64,000 nt of DNA, taken from positions 62,327,898-62,391,897 of the forward strand of contig JBAIZL010000006.1 in the NCBI GenBank assembly GCA_036971475.1, read 5' to 3'. The notes under the pieces were generated by a model that was not told where the DNA came from, ran no database searches, and saw only the letters and a list, made by a program, of their open reading frames with translations. Source of the DNA: Prosapia bicincta. Taxonomy: Eukaryota > Arthropoda > Insecta > Hemiptera > Cercopidae. The stretch's first letter is position 1, and the number at the start of each line of letters is the position of its first letter. Below, piece by piece: positions 26,801 to 37,945 of this stretch. Position numbers and translations under genes: made by a program.

Positions 26801-29800
26801 CTGTAACGGGACCGACAGATGACAAAATTAATGAAGATAAAAAGATTTCTACAGTACAAGGTTATATAATCAATTTAATTATTCTTTTTAAATAACATTT
26901 TACTTCAAATTATATTAACTTAAATTCAAATGGAGTCAATGGATAAACCATTACTTTCTTACTGACTTAGCAATTGATGAAGAGAAAGGGCCATGGTAAG
27001 GCAGGGTAAAAGGTCGGTAAGACTATGTTACACTATAACTATGTTACAATATACCTATGTTACACTATAACCATGGTACAATATACCCGTTTCACTATAA
27101 CAATGTTACAATATACCTATGTTACACTATAACTATGTTACAATATACCTATGTTACACTATAACCATGGTACAATATACCCGTTTCACTATAACTATGT
27201 TACAATACACCCTTGTAACACTATAACCACGTTACAATGTTCCTATGGTACACTATAACTATGTTACAATACACCTTGGTTACAATATACCTATGCTACA
27301 CTATAACTATGTTACAATATACCTATGTTACACTATAACCATGGTACAATATACCCGTTTCACTATAACAATGTTACAATATACCTATGTTACACTATAA
27401 CTATGTTACAATATACCTATGTTACACTATAACCATGGTACAATATACCCGTTTCACTATAACTATGTTACAATATACCTGTTACAAAATACTCATGTCA
27501 CTATGTACCTATGTAACAATATATCTATGTTACACTATACCTATGATACAATACACCTATGTTACAATAGACCTAATTAATGTATTTTCTATTACGAGTG
27601 AAACAGTCGATGTTTAAAGCGAAAGATAACCTCAAAGTTGTGTGCGAGTATGTATAGAAATAGCTTAGGCATATACCAAAACAGATGCCAGATCACTTGT
27701 CAACCGGTTAGCTTGCGCTGACAAGAGCTACTTGTTTTTTTTTTTTTATATATATATAATGAAATTGATCCAAACCGAATAATTTGTAGCTAAAATATGT
27801 TGCAATGTACATAATAGAGTAGTGTTATATAAATTCAGAACTCTAATGAACCCGACAACTAGTAATTATTGTAGTAACTACTTGTAGTTGCAACTTGTAA
27901 CTAGTATTTATTCAATTTAAATTTTTTGTCGGCCTTTCACAGTATCCTGGGGTCAATATCAATACAGTTTTATTTTACAAAAATACAGTGGTGGGTAAAA
28001 TTGTTGGATGTTACGATGATGATGGTCTGGGGTGACTTGTCTTGATGTTGGAGATTTCTTAACGTCGGGCACCTCTAGTTATCATTATCAAGACAATTCT
28101 AATCAATTTCACCCATCGTTGTATTTTTGTAAAATAAAACTGTCTTGATAATGTCCATAGAAAACGGCGAAACCCGTAAGGTCGGACAGAAAAAATGTAA
28201 ATTGTATATATAATGGTTACATATGGTCTTGTGTGGTTCATTAGTGTGCTGAATTTATATATTCATACATACAAGACGTCAGGCACTTTTTATTATAAAA
28301 GTAGTAAGTGTTATAAATAAACTTTGAGTTTACGTGAGTCGTCAAGTGTTATTTTTTTGTGTTCTTGGAGACTTTCTACATCATGAGCGGTAATATTTCC
28401 TTGCAACATCGGTAACGACTGGATAATCGATAATTACCCTACTCATAATATTTCATTTCTGTGTTTTAAGTACAGACGTTTTGTAATTAGTCCAGATCTG
28501 AAACCTTTTGTTTTAGCAAGCTTTCGCCTTAGAAACACTGGAAACGTACCTGACTAAAGGAAAGAAGGCGTTGGACGTTGGGTCAGGGAACGGTTACTTG
28601 ACTGTGTGCATGGCTGAGCTGGTCGGGGAGACCGGGAGGGTAGTCGGGATAGAACACTCCCCGAAGGTGCTGAATCACTCCAGGAAAGCTATTAACAAAC
28701 ACAACCCAGAGTTATTAAAAACTGGAAGGATCAAGTTGTACTGTAAGTTTCCGAATCTTTTATTGTTCCTTAATAAATGTATCAAATAGTTAGTATTTGA
28801 CGTAGGAACGTCATAATTGTAGCCGAAAATATTACCCGCTGTATGTGAACTGAACACAAAATTCCTCCAGTCAAAAATATTTGAGAATTATTATCCTGAA
28901 AAGCCTGAGGGCACTTTCAAAGTAGAAACATTCAAAATAATTCCGAGATGTAACTTTGATTGTTGTTAAAACTTTCAGGAACCCCAATAAGACAAAACTC
29001 GACATATTTCTGATCCAAGGAGGAAGAGAGCTGATGACGGTTCGAACATAGTAAGCAGTTGCAACTCAACGTTTTTCAGAATGTGAAAAAGTTCTTATAC
29101 GTATTCAAGCAATTTAAAGTTAGGGCTTAATTATCGACCTTTGAGGGAGCTAAGGAAGATTGCGTCATTGCGGGCAGTGAAAAGTGATGATTTCCCAGTT
29201 TCGATCAAAACACCAGAAAATGCAGGTAACCATAAAGAGTACGGTTATCAATCAAGAGTACTGGATCAAGAGTTTTAAAAAAAAGGATCGTACAAAAGAA
29301 GTACGTATACAACCATAATCGCCACAGATCCTAGACGTTCAGTGCGGTGTTTGGTTCTTTTTTCAAAAACATTACGCAGTAAGTGTTCATCGTTAGAGAA
29401 AAATATTTCGTGCGACTGAATCTCAAACCAACTGATCACCTGATGAACGTTCTTGTATAAAACATATGTTTTCATTGGGAAGAAGGCTATTGGGTTTCAA
29501 GTAAGAAGCTATACCTATCAATACCTTTGATAGTTTTCTCTAATATCTTGCGTAAAGCACAGATAGGTCATTAACTACTAGGTTTGGCTTTGTATTTTAC
29601 TTGTTTTACTGGAGGCATTAGTGTGGCTTCTACGCTTGCGTCAGGATACGTATGTTTCCGAATGAACGATTGTACTCCTAACTGTTCCCTTTCTTAAGCG
29701 ATGCTTAGAATGTAATGTACAGTGTAAAGCGCTGATTCTGGTTAGTATAAAGATGATTCAACGACAAATAACACATAGAACGATAGTGAAAAGTGTTGCT

Positions 29801-30528
29801 CTTGGTGGATTTTATGCATTTAAAAGAAGTCGTTACAACCAGATAATGAGGAAAGTAAAAGGATGCTTCAAGAATATTTATAATTTTACCTCTTCTGATC
29901 AGACATCCATTCGGTTGGCTGAAACACAATGGAAAGCAAATACCACGAACAGGTTATTTATATTTCTTTTTATCCTACCTGTGTTCTGTAACTAACCATT
30001 CAATTTAACGAAAAGAATAAATTATAATGGAGAAATAAAACAAGTAATATAAATAAAAAAAATTAAAGTAAATTCCTACTTAGGTCAACAAAGAAAATTT
30101 TTATTTGTGTTACTTTCTAATAAATAATTACAATTAATATAAATAAACTAATACAAACTATGCGTTAAAACAGCTGTTCTACCACATAACCTATAACATA
30201 AAACCACCTGATTTATGAAATCATATGTTATTACTTATTTTAAGCCAAATGGGACGGAATAACTATACTCCATGTCTTGCACCTTTTGTGAAAAGTTTTT
30301 CTCACATATAAAACTAAAATTAAATAATTGTAAATTTAATTATTAAATTATTATTTGAAAAAAATGTATTATAATCAAGTATTATCTACTACAAGTTTAA
30401 AAAATTTTATTATTATTATTATTAATATTTGAACTTGAGTGGATGAATAACAAGTATTTTATTAACGACTGAAGGTTTGAACAAGATTATAAAAGGAGAA
30501 TGTGAACTAATAGAAGGAACTGAAAGAA

Positions 30529-30597
<69 letters not shown>

Positions 30598-32086
30598 AAG
30601 AACTTTATGCAATATTAGAAGTCCGCTTTCTTATTTATATTCATATACAGTGATTGTAAGTAAGTATTACCTCCGTTTTTCATACGTTAAGGTGAAAACG
30701 TTATTTGAAGCGATTTTACTATTCTAGCACTACTATAATGTAGAATCAAACAATTATTATTGGTCGAAACCAGGTTAGTAGCCTTGAGTATACTCTCACG
30801 TGAGCGCAGAGTCACACTTATACAAGCCCCTTGCAAACCTACAACTGCCTTACATATTTAACAGTTTGTTAAAAAATTAATTAAAATCAGAGTTTACACG
30901 CGTTGATGATCAGGTCCCTTTATTAATAAAAGCATTTGGGTTGAATATACAGTCATAATCATTCATTTATTATATATAAAAGTAAATTATGGTTTTTACT
31001 TACTTTAAACAGTATTACCAGCAATTTAACAATGGCTTGTCGTTCAGTAGGAGACGGACGGAAAGGGCTGCCCGAGGAAGCCCCGTATGATGCTATCTAC
31101 GTGGGAGCCCAAGCCACTGAAGTTCCACCAGCCGTAAGTAATATATTTGCTCCAAGCGAAACTCTTTTGAGAGCTTAAAGATAATGGGCTATAGGGGGCA
31201 AAGTAGAATAGTCTATAATGTGTAATGTAATGTATTTAAAATAGGAAAGTAATCTAGAAAAATACCCACCCTCTATACCACGACCGTAGCAGACTTCATC
31301 TTCAAATTAGGCTGATAAAATACCTTTTTAATTTTACTATTGAATTAAACGAATCTATAAAATCAAAATCCTTTTCTAACTTAGGGTTTTTATATTCTGC
31401 TAAAATAATATACAATATCAAGAGTACAGTGGTACAATATATTAAAATGAAAATATTGGAATGAACTCCAATACCACAAAAAACAATCAAAAAAGGGGGT
31501 TAAGTAACTGGTGTTATTTGTTATTTTGTATTATTTTTTGGTGGTAGTGCTGTTCTTTCCAATATTTTCATTGTAATCTGCTAAAACAAGTTATTTGTCT
31601 TGCAATATCTTATAGTTTAGATTAATAAACTGTTTACAAAACTTTATAATTTTGATAAAATTTGAATAAAATATTTGAATCAGTCTTTCTGAAACTAATC
31701 CTTTCATATAATAATTCTAAAGAAAGTACTTTACGTAACAAAGCTTTAGTTTTGGATATATTATGTTTTCCTATAGATTTCACGCTATTATTTATCTTTT
31801 CTTTACTGTCCGCTGGAAGAAACACAATTGAAGAACATACAATAAAGATAACCTAGAAATAGAGGTTTGACACATACAGTAGCATTAATCTATAATTACT
31901 TGTTCACAGCTGTTGGAGCAGCTGAAGAAAGGAGGTATAATGATGATACCGATTGCAAACCAAACAGCCAAAGCGTATAAAATAGTGGTGATCGAAAAGC
32001 TTCTCAATGGAACTCTAGTCCAGGAAGAAGAATACGGAGACAAGGAACCTCTGGAGTTCCTTTCTGACTTGGAAAAAGCGTCATAA
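17704..32086 (+). CDS. PCMT-like gene B, complete (5 exons, 257 aa, signal peptide)
   Basis: Exons 17704-17848, 24977-25116, 28517-28742, 31048-31133 and 31910-32086 join in frame (774 nt, 257 residues plus stop) with GT/AG at every junction and intron phases 1, 0, 1, 0. Residues 1-17 (MLKRLFVLFIIMQRASA) look like a cleavable signal peptide. Residues 60-95 hold the PCMT N-terminal block (MKKVDRKKFV … STSSAPHT, compare TISAPHM in typical PIMT). Motif I is LDVGSGNGYL at 114-123, with acidic E141 after the second strand (VVGIEHS). Motif II is GDGRKG…APYDAIYVGA at 172-191, and the 'LEQLKKGGIMMIPIA' strand follows. The SAM site looks intact. Typical cytosolic PIMT is about 225 residues without a signal peptide, so this is probably a secretory-pathway methyltransferase-like protein. 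Whether it repairs isoaspartate is untested: the substrate-side residues and C-terminus differ from the canonical enzyme. Confidence 0.9.
17975..18890 (+). repeat. 34-38 bp GC-rich minisatellite (gene B intron 1)
   Basis: About 26 units with consensus parts 'ccccttcacggaggtctacc' and 'tacacagaacgg(a/g)c'. Spacing is 34 bp around 18220-18322 and a few bp more elsewhere. C-rich on this strand and far GC-richer than neighbouring sequence. Open frames (HGGLPTQNG-type repeats) are by-products that shift between units. Confidence 0.9.
18885..22075 (+). repeat. 93-bp minisatellite (gene B intron 1)
   Basis: About 34 units of exactly 93 bp (cagctaacaa at 19808 and 19901). Two main variant sites, tttgtgtaat/cttcgtgtaat and tatctctgcgg/taactctgtgg, mark unit types that alternate in blocks. 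Stops in all frames although 93 is a multiple of three. Confidence 0.95.
22962..23208 (+). pseudogene. transposase N-terminus (HTH part) of the long-TIR element
   Basis: From ATG 22962: MSSKKREVLHTQARTMIASV … EVRKVMQRAADACGIS, then a frame break and VKAEIKKSLE. This looks like the N-terminal DNA-binding helices of a Tc1/mariner-like transposase ('…RTADALGIS…' type). The frame shifts near 23120 and the coding ends at a stop near 23206, well short of any catalytic domain. Confidence 0.7.
23187..23345 (+). pseudogene. transposase C-terminus of the long-TIR element
   Basis: Frame IGKLIDADWKNERLDESSVE, then QFIISLAPDDSDGQEESD, an acidic tail and TAA at 23343-23345. This resembles the acidic C-terminal end of the same transposase type. 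It follows the N-terminal remnant almost directly, so the catalytic DDE core (several hundred codons) is missing. Confidence 0.65.
24590..24960 (+). repeat. 22-bp minisatellite abutting gene B exon 2
   Basis: About 17 units of 'acctgacctcgcatatctac' plus 'tc'. The array stops about 17 bp before the exon 2 acceptor (24976), so it occupies the polypyrimidine/branch region. Confidence 0.88.
24977..25116 (+). CDS. gene B exon 2 (140 nt)
   Basis: After ttttctag at 24976. Encodes AWHIRTMTIMNLMKKVDRKK, then FVLYTPYYYDQSQDLAPGS and TSSAPHT, and ends ACG|GTTAGA (phase 0). Same length as gene C exon 2. Confidence 0.88.
25400..25735 (+). repeat. 18-20 bp minisatellite, left part (gene B intron 2)
   Basis: Units alternate 'tatgttacaatatacc' and 'tatgttacactataac'. 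The array breaks at about 25734 and resumes at about 27026 with the same units. Confidence 0.9.
25736..27025. mobile_element. ~1.29-kb insertion splitting the minisatellite, type unknown
   Basis: Unrelated sequence lies between two parts of one tandem array. It begins tgcagcggccagaatgtccg and ends 'ggtcggtaaga'. 'ctat' is present at both junctions, which would be a 4-bp target duplication as LTR elements make. I see no coding region and no clear TG…CA ends. A solo LTR is one possibility. Confidence 0.55.
27026..27590 (+). repeat. 18-20 bp minisatellite, right part
   Basis: Same units as 25400-25735, including the longer shared block 'accatggtacaatatacccg' found on both sides of the insertion. 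Confidence 0.9.
27957..28150. mobile_element. foldback element (47-bp arms) in gene B intron 2
   Basis: Arms 27957-28003 and 28104-28150 are reverse complements with a few mismatches, around a 100-nt loop. 'ttttattttacaaaaatac' is perfectly mirrored. Confidence 0.7.
28517..28742 (+). CDS. gene B exon 3 (226 nt, SAM motif I)
   Basis: After gttttag. Encodes QAFALETLETYLTKGKKALD, then VGSGNGYLTVCMAELVGE and GRVVGIEHSPKVL…, ending TAC T|GTAAGT (phase 1). Same length and phase as gene C exon 3. Confidence 0.93.
28743..31047 (+). other. gene B intron 3
   Basis: Holds the interspersed repeat copy at 30056-30600 with its (TA)n. Frames at 29275-29475 (minus) and 29753-29995 (plus) have no recognised homology. 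I see no exon. Confidence 0.5.
30056..30600 (+). repeat. interspersed AT-rich repeat, copy 1, ending in (TA)n
   Basis: Begins 'agtaaattcctacttaggtc' and ends 'gaacttgagtggatgaat', 'aagtattttattaacgactg', 'gtgaactaatagaaggaa' and a (TA)n tract at 30533-30595. The same start and end are found in five other places in this window. Confidence 0.75.
31048..31133 (+). CDS. gene B exon 4 (86 nt, motif II)
   Basis: After gttcag at 31047. Encodes GDGRKGLPEEAPYDAIYVGA and QATEVPPA, ending GCC|GTAAGT (phase 0). Strong nucleotide similarity to gene A 680-765. Confidence 0.92.
31134..31909 (+). other. gene B intron 4
   Basis: 776 bp, AT-rich, no repeat array: the one compact intron in the cluster. Confidence 0.7.
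31910..32086 (+). CDS. gene B exon 5 (terminal)
   Basis: After ttcacag. Encodes LLEQLKKGGIMMIPIANQTA, then KAYKIVVIEKLLNGTLVQEE and a short tail EPLEFLSDLEKAS, stopping at TAA. It lacks the canonical PIMT C-terminal 'VPL' segment near the substrate pocket. Confidence 0.88.
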   Translation: MLEQLKKGGIMMIPIANQTAKAYKIVVIEKLLNGTLVQEEEYGDKEPLEFLSDLEKAS

Positions 32087-33099
32087 AATCGTGTTAACAA
32101 TACCTTATAGTGCAGGTGAAGAGAAATATTGCAAGGCTTTAACAATTTTTTTGAAAACGTTCATAAAGTTCTACAGAATGTTAACTACTACTGAATGAAA
32201 AAGTTTTCCTTAGGGAAAAGAAAATAATATAAGTTAACAAACAAAGTTAAAATCCAAGAGAAATAAGAAAATTATTTGTAAGGTTTAATTAGGCCTATAA
32301 AGCCTGAAACATAAAGAAAGTATACTGTTTTACCGTCGTGGATTAATTTAGCTCCAGGTGTCTTGAAGATGTGTTTTCGTAAACAACTATAATACTACAT
32401 ATACTACTTCCGCTTACAACCGAAACTCTAGTCTAGCTATAAGCAAGAAACAGTTTTATCAGAAGCAAGCATTTATTAGAAACAATTATGTTTACATGGA
32501 AACAACTTTATAAACTTTATAACTTTATGAACGTTATAAACAGGGTGTGAACTTGTGATTTTAGTCAGGATTTTAATTAACAAAAAACTGCCCATTAAAT
32601 TATGACACAATAATTAAATTTCGAAAAATCATATCTGTTTACTTTAGACTCATGTTATACGGGATTATTTAGGTATTTCTCTAACAGTTAACCCTAATCA
32701 GGCTTTTCGAGATTGTCATTAATTCAGACACATTATATTTAAACGTGAAATATAAACTGCTTTAATGGTTTCTTACATTGTTTTCGTACAATTTCGTTCT
32801 AGTCTTCATTATTTTTATAACAGGAGGCTGATTTCTTGGTGTTCACTTTTTTATTTCCAACTTTTGACCTGACAGATGCAAATCTATGTTATTGATTGAT
32901 GGATTTTCCTAATGCAATCGACATGTTTAAAGCCTGATTGCATACTTAGGAGCAAGCTGTCAAAAAGAAAAACATGTCCAAAAGTGATGTCCTTGACTAA
33001 ATGTATCTGGGGCGATTGACATTTACTGGAACTCTAAAATCACACTGGAATGCGTCGGGATACAGACCTAGTCCACCAATTTCCGAAGAGCAATTATTT
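32087..33099. other. gene B 3' flank
   Basis: AT-rich, presumably including the 3' UTR. I found no canonical AATAAA close to the stop and see no further gene. Confidence 0.4.
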
Positions 33100-36000
33100 T
33101 CTTTTAGGAAATTCTTTTCGTGTTTAGACGTGAAATATAGCCCTGAAACCAGCTCTAGCGATCAATGTTGTGACGTAACGAATTCTACTGCCAACAGTCC
33201 CTTGCCTAGATTTGCCAATGTGCTATGCTCCTTCTGCGTGTGTTGCAGGATCTTGATTGCGTAATGTTTAGACACGAAATGTATCCTTGAAACAAGCTCT
33301 AGCGACCCATGTTGTGACGTAACCAATTCCGCTGCCAACAGCAACAGCACCATGCCTAGAACTGCCACAATGCTCTCCACCTTCTGCGTCTGTTCCAGCT
33401 TCTTGATTACGTCATATTTGGTCGCGAAATGTATCCTTGAAACAAGCTCTAGCGACCAATGTTGTGACGTACTCAATTCTCCTGCCAACAGTCCCTTGCC
33501 TAGATTTGCCAATATGCTATCTTCCTTCTGTACTTGTTGCAGCATCTTGATTACGTCTTGTTTGGTTGCAAAATGTATAATTGAAACAAGCTCTAGCGAC
33601 CAATGTTGTGACGTAACCAATTCTGTTGCCAACAGCACCATGCCTAGAACTGCCACAATGCTCTCCACCTTCTGCGTCTTTTCCAGCTTCTTGATTACGT
33701 CATGTTTGGTCGCGAAATGTTTCCTGGAAATAAGGTCTAGCGACCAATGTCGTGATGTAATCCATTCTGCTGCCAACAACAACGTGCCTAAAACTACCAC
33801 AATGCTATCCACCTTCTGCGTCTGTTCCAGCTTCTTGATTACGTCATGTTTGGTCGCGAAATGTTTCCTGGAAATAAGGTCTAGCGACCAATGATGTGAT
33901 GTAACCCATTCTGCTGCCAACAACACCGTGCCTAAAACTGCCACAATGCTCTCCACCTTCTGCGTCTGTTCCAGCTTCTTGATTACGTCATGTTTGGTCG
34001 CGAAACGTTTCCTGGAAATAAGGTCTAGCGACCAATGTTGTGATGTAACCCATTCTGCTGCCAGCAACTCCGTGCCTAGAACTGCCACAATGCTCTCCAC
34101 CTACTGCGTCTGTTAAAGCTTCTTGATTACGTCATGTTTGGTCGCGAAATGTTTCCTGGAAATAAGGTCTAGCGACCAATGTTGTGATGTAACCCATTCT
34201 GCTGCCAGCAACTCCGTGCCTAGAACTGCCACAATTCTCTCCATCTTCTGCGTCTGTTCCAGTTTCTTGATTACGTCATGTTTGGTCACTATATGTTTCC
34301 TGGAAATAAGGTCTAGCGACCAATGTTGTGATGTAACCCATTCTGCTGCCAACAACTCCGTGCCTAGAACTGCCAAAATGCTCTCCCCCTTCTGCGTCTG
34401 TTCCAGCTTCCTTATTACGTCATGTTTGGTCACGATATGATTCCTGGAAATAAGGTCTAGCGACCAATGTTGTGATGTAACCCATTTTTCTGCCAACAAC
34501 AACGTGCCTAAAACTAACACAATGCTATCCAACTTCTGCGTCTGTTCTAGCTTCCTTATTACGTCATGTTTGGTCGCGAAATGTTTCCTGGAAATAAGGT
34601 CTAGCGACAAATGTTGTGATGTAACCCATTCAGCTGCCAACAACACCGTGCCTAAAATTGCCACAATGCTATCCACCTTCTGCGTCTGTTCCAGTTTCTT
34701 GATTACGTCATGTTTGGTCGCGAAATGTTTCCTGGAAATAAGGTCTAGCGACCAATGTCGTGATGTAACCCATTCTGCTGCCAACAACAACGTGCCTAAA
34801 ACTACCACAATGCTATCCACCTTCTGCGTCTGTTCCAGCTTCTTGATTACGTCATGTTTGGTCGCGAAATGTGTCCTGGAAATAAGATCTAGCGACCAAT
34901 GATGTGATGTAACCCATTATGCTGCCAACAACACCGTGCCTAAAACTGCCATAATGCTCTCCACCTTCTGCGTCTGTTCCAGCTTCTTGATTACGTCATG
35001 TTTGGTCACGATATGTTTCCTGGAAATAAGGTCTAGCGACCAATGTTGTGATGTAACCCATTCTGCTGCCAACAACTCCGTGCCTAGAACTGCCAAAATG
35101 CTCTCCACCTTCTGCGTCTGTTCCAGCTTCCTTATTACGTCATGTTTGGTCGCGAAATGTATCCTGGAAATAAGGTCTAGCGACAAATGTTGTGATGTAA
35201 CCCATTCTGCTGCCAGCAACAACGTGCCTAAAACTAACACAATGCTATCCACCTTCTGCATCTGTTCCAGCTTCCTTATTACGTCATGTTTGGTCGCGAA
35301 GTGTATCCTGGAAATAAGGTCTAGCGACAAATGTTTTGATGTAACCCATTCTGCTGCCAGCAACTCCGTGCCTAGAACTGCCACAATGCTCTCCACCTTC
35401 TGCGTCTGTTCCAGCTTCTTGATTACGTCATGTTTGGTCGCGAAATGTTTCCTGGAAATAAGGTCTAGCGACCTATGTTGTGATGTAACCCATTCTGCTG
35501 CCAACAACTCCGTGCCTAGAACTGCCACAATGCTCTCCAGCTTCTGCGTCTGTTCCAGCTTCTTGATTACGTCATGTTTGGTCGCGCAATGTTTCCTGGA
35601 AATAAGGTCTAGCGACCAATGTTGTGGTGTAACCCATTCTGCTGCCAAGAACAACGTGCCTAAAACTGCCACAATGCTCTCCACCTTCTGCGTCTGTTCC
35701 AGCTTCTTGATTACGTCACGTTCGGTCGCGAAATGTTTCCTGGAAATAAGGTCTAGTGACCAATGTTGTTATGTAACCCATTCTGCTGCCAACAAAAACG
35801 TGCCTAAAACTGCCACAATGCTATCCATCTTCTGCGTCTGTTCCAGCTTCCTTATTACGTCATGTTTGGTCGCGAAATGTTTCCTGAAAATAAGGTCTAG
35901 CGACCAATGATGTGATGTAACCCATTCTGCTGCCAACAACACCGTGCCTAAAACTGTTACAATGCTCTCCACCTTCTGCGTCTGTTCCAGTTTCTTGATT

Positions 36001-37938
36001 ACGTCATGTTTGGTCGCGAAATGTTTCCTGGAAATAAGGTCTAGCGACCAATGTCGTGATGTAACCCATTCTGCTGCCAACAACACCGTGCCTAAAACTG
36101 CCACAATGCTATCCATCTTCTGCGTCTTTTCCAGCTTCTTGATTACGTCATGTTTGGTCGCGAAATATTTCTTGGAAATAAGGTCAAGCGACCAATGTTG
36201 TGATATAACCCATTCTGCTGCCAACAACTCCGTGCCTAAAACTACCACAATGCTATCCACCTTCTGCGTCTGTTCCAGTTTCTTGATTACGTCATGTTTG
36301 GTCGCAAAATGTTTCCTGGAAATAAGGTCTAGCGACCAATGTCGTGATTTAACCCATTCTGCTGCCAACAACAACGTGCCTAAAACTACCACATTGCTAT
36401 CCACCTTCTGCGTCTGTTACAGCTTCTTGATTACGTCATGTTTGGTCGCGAAATGTTTCCTGGAAATAAGGTCTGGCGACCAATGTCGTGATGTAACCCA
36501 TTCTGCTGCCAACAACACCGTGCCTAAAACTACCACAATGCTCTCCACCTACTGCGTCTGTTCCAGTTTCTTGATTACGTCATGTTTGGTCGCGAAATGT
36601 TTCCTGGAAATAAGGTCTAGCGACCAATGTCGTGATGTAACCCATTCTGCTGCCAACAACACCGTGCCTAAAACTGCCACAATGCTATCCATCTTCTGCG
36701 TCTTTTCCAGCTTCTTGATTACGTCATGTTTGGTCGCGAAATATTTCTTGGAAATAAGGTCAAGCGAAAAATGTTGTGATATAACCCATTCTGCTGCCAA
36801 CAACTCCGTGCCTTAAACTACCACAATGCTATCCACCTTCTGCGTCTGTTCCAGTTTCTTGATTACGTCATGTTTGGTCGCAAAATGTTTCCTAGAAATA
36901 AGGTCTAGCGACCAATGTCGTGATTTAACCCATTCTGCTGCCAACAACAACGTGCCTAAAACTACCACATTGCTATCCACCTTCTGCGTCTGTTACAGCT
37001 TCTTGATTACGTCATGTTTGGTCGCGAAATGTTTCCTTGAAATAAGGTCTGGCGACCAATGTCGTGATGTAACCCATTCTGCTGCCAACAACACCGTGCC
37101 TAAAACTACCACATTGCTATCCACCTTCTGCGTCTGTTACAGCTTCTTGATTACGTCATGTTTGGTCGCGAAATGTTTCCTGGAAATAAGGTCAAGCGAC
37201 CAATGTTGTGATATAACCCATTCTGCTGCCAACAACTCCGTGCCTAAAACTACCACAATGCTATCCACCTTCTGCGTCTGTTCCACTTTCTTGATTACGT
37301 CATGTTTGGTCGCGAAATGTTTCCTGGAAATAAGGTCTAGCGACCAATGTTGTGATATAACCCATTCTGCTGCCAACAACACCGTGCCTAAAACTACCAC
37401 AATGCTATCCACCTTCTGCGTCTGTTCCACTTTCTTGATTACGTCATGTTTGGTCGCGAAATGTTTCCTGGAAATAAGGTCTAGCGACCAATGTTGTGAT
37501 GTAACCCATTCTGCTGCCAGCAACTCCGTGCCTAGAACTGCCACAATGCTCTCCACCTACTGCGTCTGTTCCAGCTTCTTGATTACGTCATGTTTGGTCG
37601 CGAAATGTTTCCTGGAAATAAGGTCTAGCGACCAATGTTGTGATGTAACCCATTCTGCTGCCAGCAACTCCGTGCCTAGAACTGCCACAATGCTCTCCAC
37701 CTACTGCGTCTGTTCCAGCTTCTTGATTACGTCATGTTTGGTCGCGAAATGTTTCCTGGAAATAAGGTCTAGCGACCAATGTCGTGATGTAACCCATTCT
37801 GCTGCCAGCAACTCCGTGCCTAGAACTGCCACAATGCTCTCCACCTACTGCGTCTGTTCCAGCTTCTTGATTACGTCATGTTTGGTCGCGAAATGTTTCC
37901 TGGAAATAAGGTCTAGCGACCAATGTTGTGATGTAACC
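33100..37938. repeat. 144-bp satellite-like array with open frames on both strands
   Basis: About 33 units of 144 bp (48 codons), so frames stay open through many units. Plus frame consensus is 'TMLSTFCVCSSFLITSCLVA…'; minus frame is 'HWSLDLISRKHFATKHDVIK…'. Stops recur at both strands' unit edges, for example TAG on the minus strand in every unit with 'ctactgcg' instead of 'cttctgcg'. The left edge (33100-33640) is the most diverged. A four-unit block (576 bp) is repeated (36112 and 36688 share the variant tgcgtcttttcc). Differences between units change amino acids freely in both frames, so I read it as non-coding. Confidence 0.88.
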
Positions 37939-37945
37939 CGATTAC

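Noticed and set aside
29275..29995. Possible extra exons on either strand in gene B intron 3
   Set aside because: Short frames without PCMT or other family motifs and without splice sites in matching phase.
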